DNA of 5,490 nucleotides from positions 1-5,490 of the forward strand of contig AASF01002055.1 of NCBI GenBank assembly GCA_000168735.1, written 5' to 3'. Each line of letters starts with the position of its first letter. Position 1 is the first letter of the stretch. Both the position numbers and the translations under genes were made by a program. The notes below the pieces were generated by a model. The model did no database searches. It was not told where the DNA came from and saw only the letters and a program-made list of their open reading frames with translations. Below are positions 4,484-5,490 of the stretch, one piece after another. Source of the stretch: Candidatus Endoriftia persephone str. Hot96_1+Hot96_2 (GTDB taxonomy: Bacteria; Pseudomonadota; Gammaproteobacteria; Chromatiales; Chromatiaceae).

Positions 4484-5490
4484 TCAGCGCCAGATGAAGG
4501 CGGGATAGGCATCGAGGTCACCACGTAGATAGCGGGCGAAAAGGCGCGCCTGGATATGGGGAATCAGACCAATCTCAAGCTCCTCATCCAGAAAGGGGTG
4601 GCGCAACCGATCGGCCTTTCTCTCCTGGTAAGCGACCAGCACCGCCTTGCGGGTCTCATCGTTCATCATCACCGCCCCATCCTCACTGGTTGTGAAGCCT
4701 GCCGGTTTGAGTTGACGCCGGTTGATCAGGCTAAGCACCAGTCGATCGACAAGAAAGGCGCGCAACTCCTCCATCAGTGTCGAGGGCAAGACCAGTGCGC
4801 CCCGGTCGATCACGGTGCAGTGTAGCCAACGGCCGGATCAAGACCAACCACCTCCAGCGCGGAGGCTATGTCATGGCGCAACAGGGTGTAGAGGAACGAT
4901 AGCAACGCATTGAGCGGATCGAGGGGCGGCCGCCGGCTGCGCCCATCGAAACGAAAGGCCGGATCGGAATGGGTTATCAGATCATCGAAGACACCAAAAT
5001 AGGCGCGGGCTGCAGCGCCTTCGGTGCCACGCAGGCTGTCGAGGCCATCACCCCGGCCCCACTACACTGCGCTGTAAAGCTTGGGCAGATGCGTCACCGC
5101 TGCCTGCAACCCTTGCGACACCCTCACCATCTGGACGATCACGCAAGGCGCGCTGTAAGACAGTCCGACTGTTGGCGATCTTGGTGGCGACCAGCACCGA
5201 GACAATACGAGCCGTGGCTGCATCATCATCAGCCTGGCGATACTGTTCTCGACGCAGCAGCACGTTGCCCGAAACTGGCCCATGCACCCGCGCCAGAAAT
5301 CGCCCGCGCTTGGTAAGAAAGGCCAAGACCACCCCACGTTCAGCGGCAGAGCCCCATCAACGGCGCACTGGGCAGAAACCTGACCAAAGCAGACGATGGC
5401 GCCCAGGGTGTGGATCGGCAACCGCAGGCGGGTCTCCTGTTCGATCCGCACCAGCACATTCTCCCGTTCGCGGGCCAGCCACGCGCCCTG
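4484..5490 (-). CDS. cas1: CRISPR-associated endonuclease Cas1, type I-C, partial and multiply frameshifted
   Basis: Cas1 catalyses insertion of new spacers at the leader-repeat junction together with Cas2. The first codons lie beyond the window; the visible protein starts [20 protein letters not shown], and about 14 residues are missing. Recognisable blocks in order are [144 protein letters not shown] and the C-terminal [17 protein letters not shown]. The catalytic Glu (GTEG), His (LHRDRPGR) and acidic residue (LALD-LMEE) are all present. The blocks sit in different frames: extra bases are needed near 5364, 5346, 5104, 4821 and 4778, and an in-frame TAG lies at 5062-5064. Corrected length would be close to the usual 345 residues. 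Not translatable as sequenced. Confidence 0.92.

Noticed and set aside
4969..5316. 115-residue open frame on the plus strand opposite cas1
   Set aside because: It is antisense to conserved Cas1 blocks and shows no recognisable domain or ribosome site.

Overview
The window carries a degraded-looking type I-C CRISPR-Cas adaptation end (cas1 and cas2, minus strand) with its leader and an 8-repeat array. Directly downstream of the array, in the same orientation, lies a block of integron-type gene cassettes with three complete attC sites but no integrase (a CALIN: a cluster of attC sites lacking an integrase). Beyond the cassettes stands one orphan copy of the same CRISPR repeat, followed by a cytochrome b gene on the opposite strand. 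The cytochrome and cas genes are GC-rich and three of the four cassettes are AT-rich. The cytochrome b family, the I-C repeat and leader, and the attC architecture suggest an environmental gammaproteobacterium, possibly a sulfur-oxidising or purple-sulfur type. That placement is an inference.

Layout by position. 1-58: C-terminal end of a membrane-anchored protein (+). 75-about 950: cytochrome b/b6-domain membrane protein (+). 1011-1068: hairpin and orphan CRISPR repeat. About 1099-3456: four cassettes, all on the minus strand. In transcription order they encode a DUF3175 protein, a TRIC/UPF0126 membrane protein, a small secreted Cys-rich protein and a SpoIIAA/STAS-like protein. The attC sites are at 2979-3059, 2183-2279 and 1507-1607, and a half attC lies at 3450-3471. 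3481-3981: CRISPR array of 8 repeats and 7 spacers. 3982-4176: leader. 4177-4469: cas2. 4484 to beyond 5490: cas1.

The main point of interest is the junction of two DNA-capture systems. The cassette block lies between the degenerate trailer-end repeat of the array and an orphan repeat. A 10-bp direct repeat (CTTGTATGGT) flanks it at 1089-1098 and 3473-3482. Joining the two copies would bring the orphan repeat and the terminal repeat back together around a 28-nt spacer. The simplest reading is that the cassettes were inserted into, or captured by, the old end of the CRISPR array. Because everything from cas1 to the last cassette points the same way, transcription from the leader could run into the cassettes.

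Nearly every conserved gene is broken by single-base frameshifts, and almost all are one extra base: two in the cytochrome gene, one in TRIC, two in cas2, at least five in cas1 plus an in-frame stop, and one in DUF3175 plus one opposite shift. The proteins are otherwise well conserved on both sides of each break. This looks more like insertion-type sequencing error than gene decay, so frameshifted genes are annotated over their reconstructed extent.
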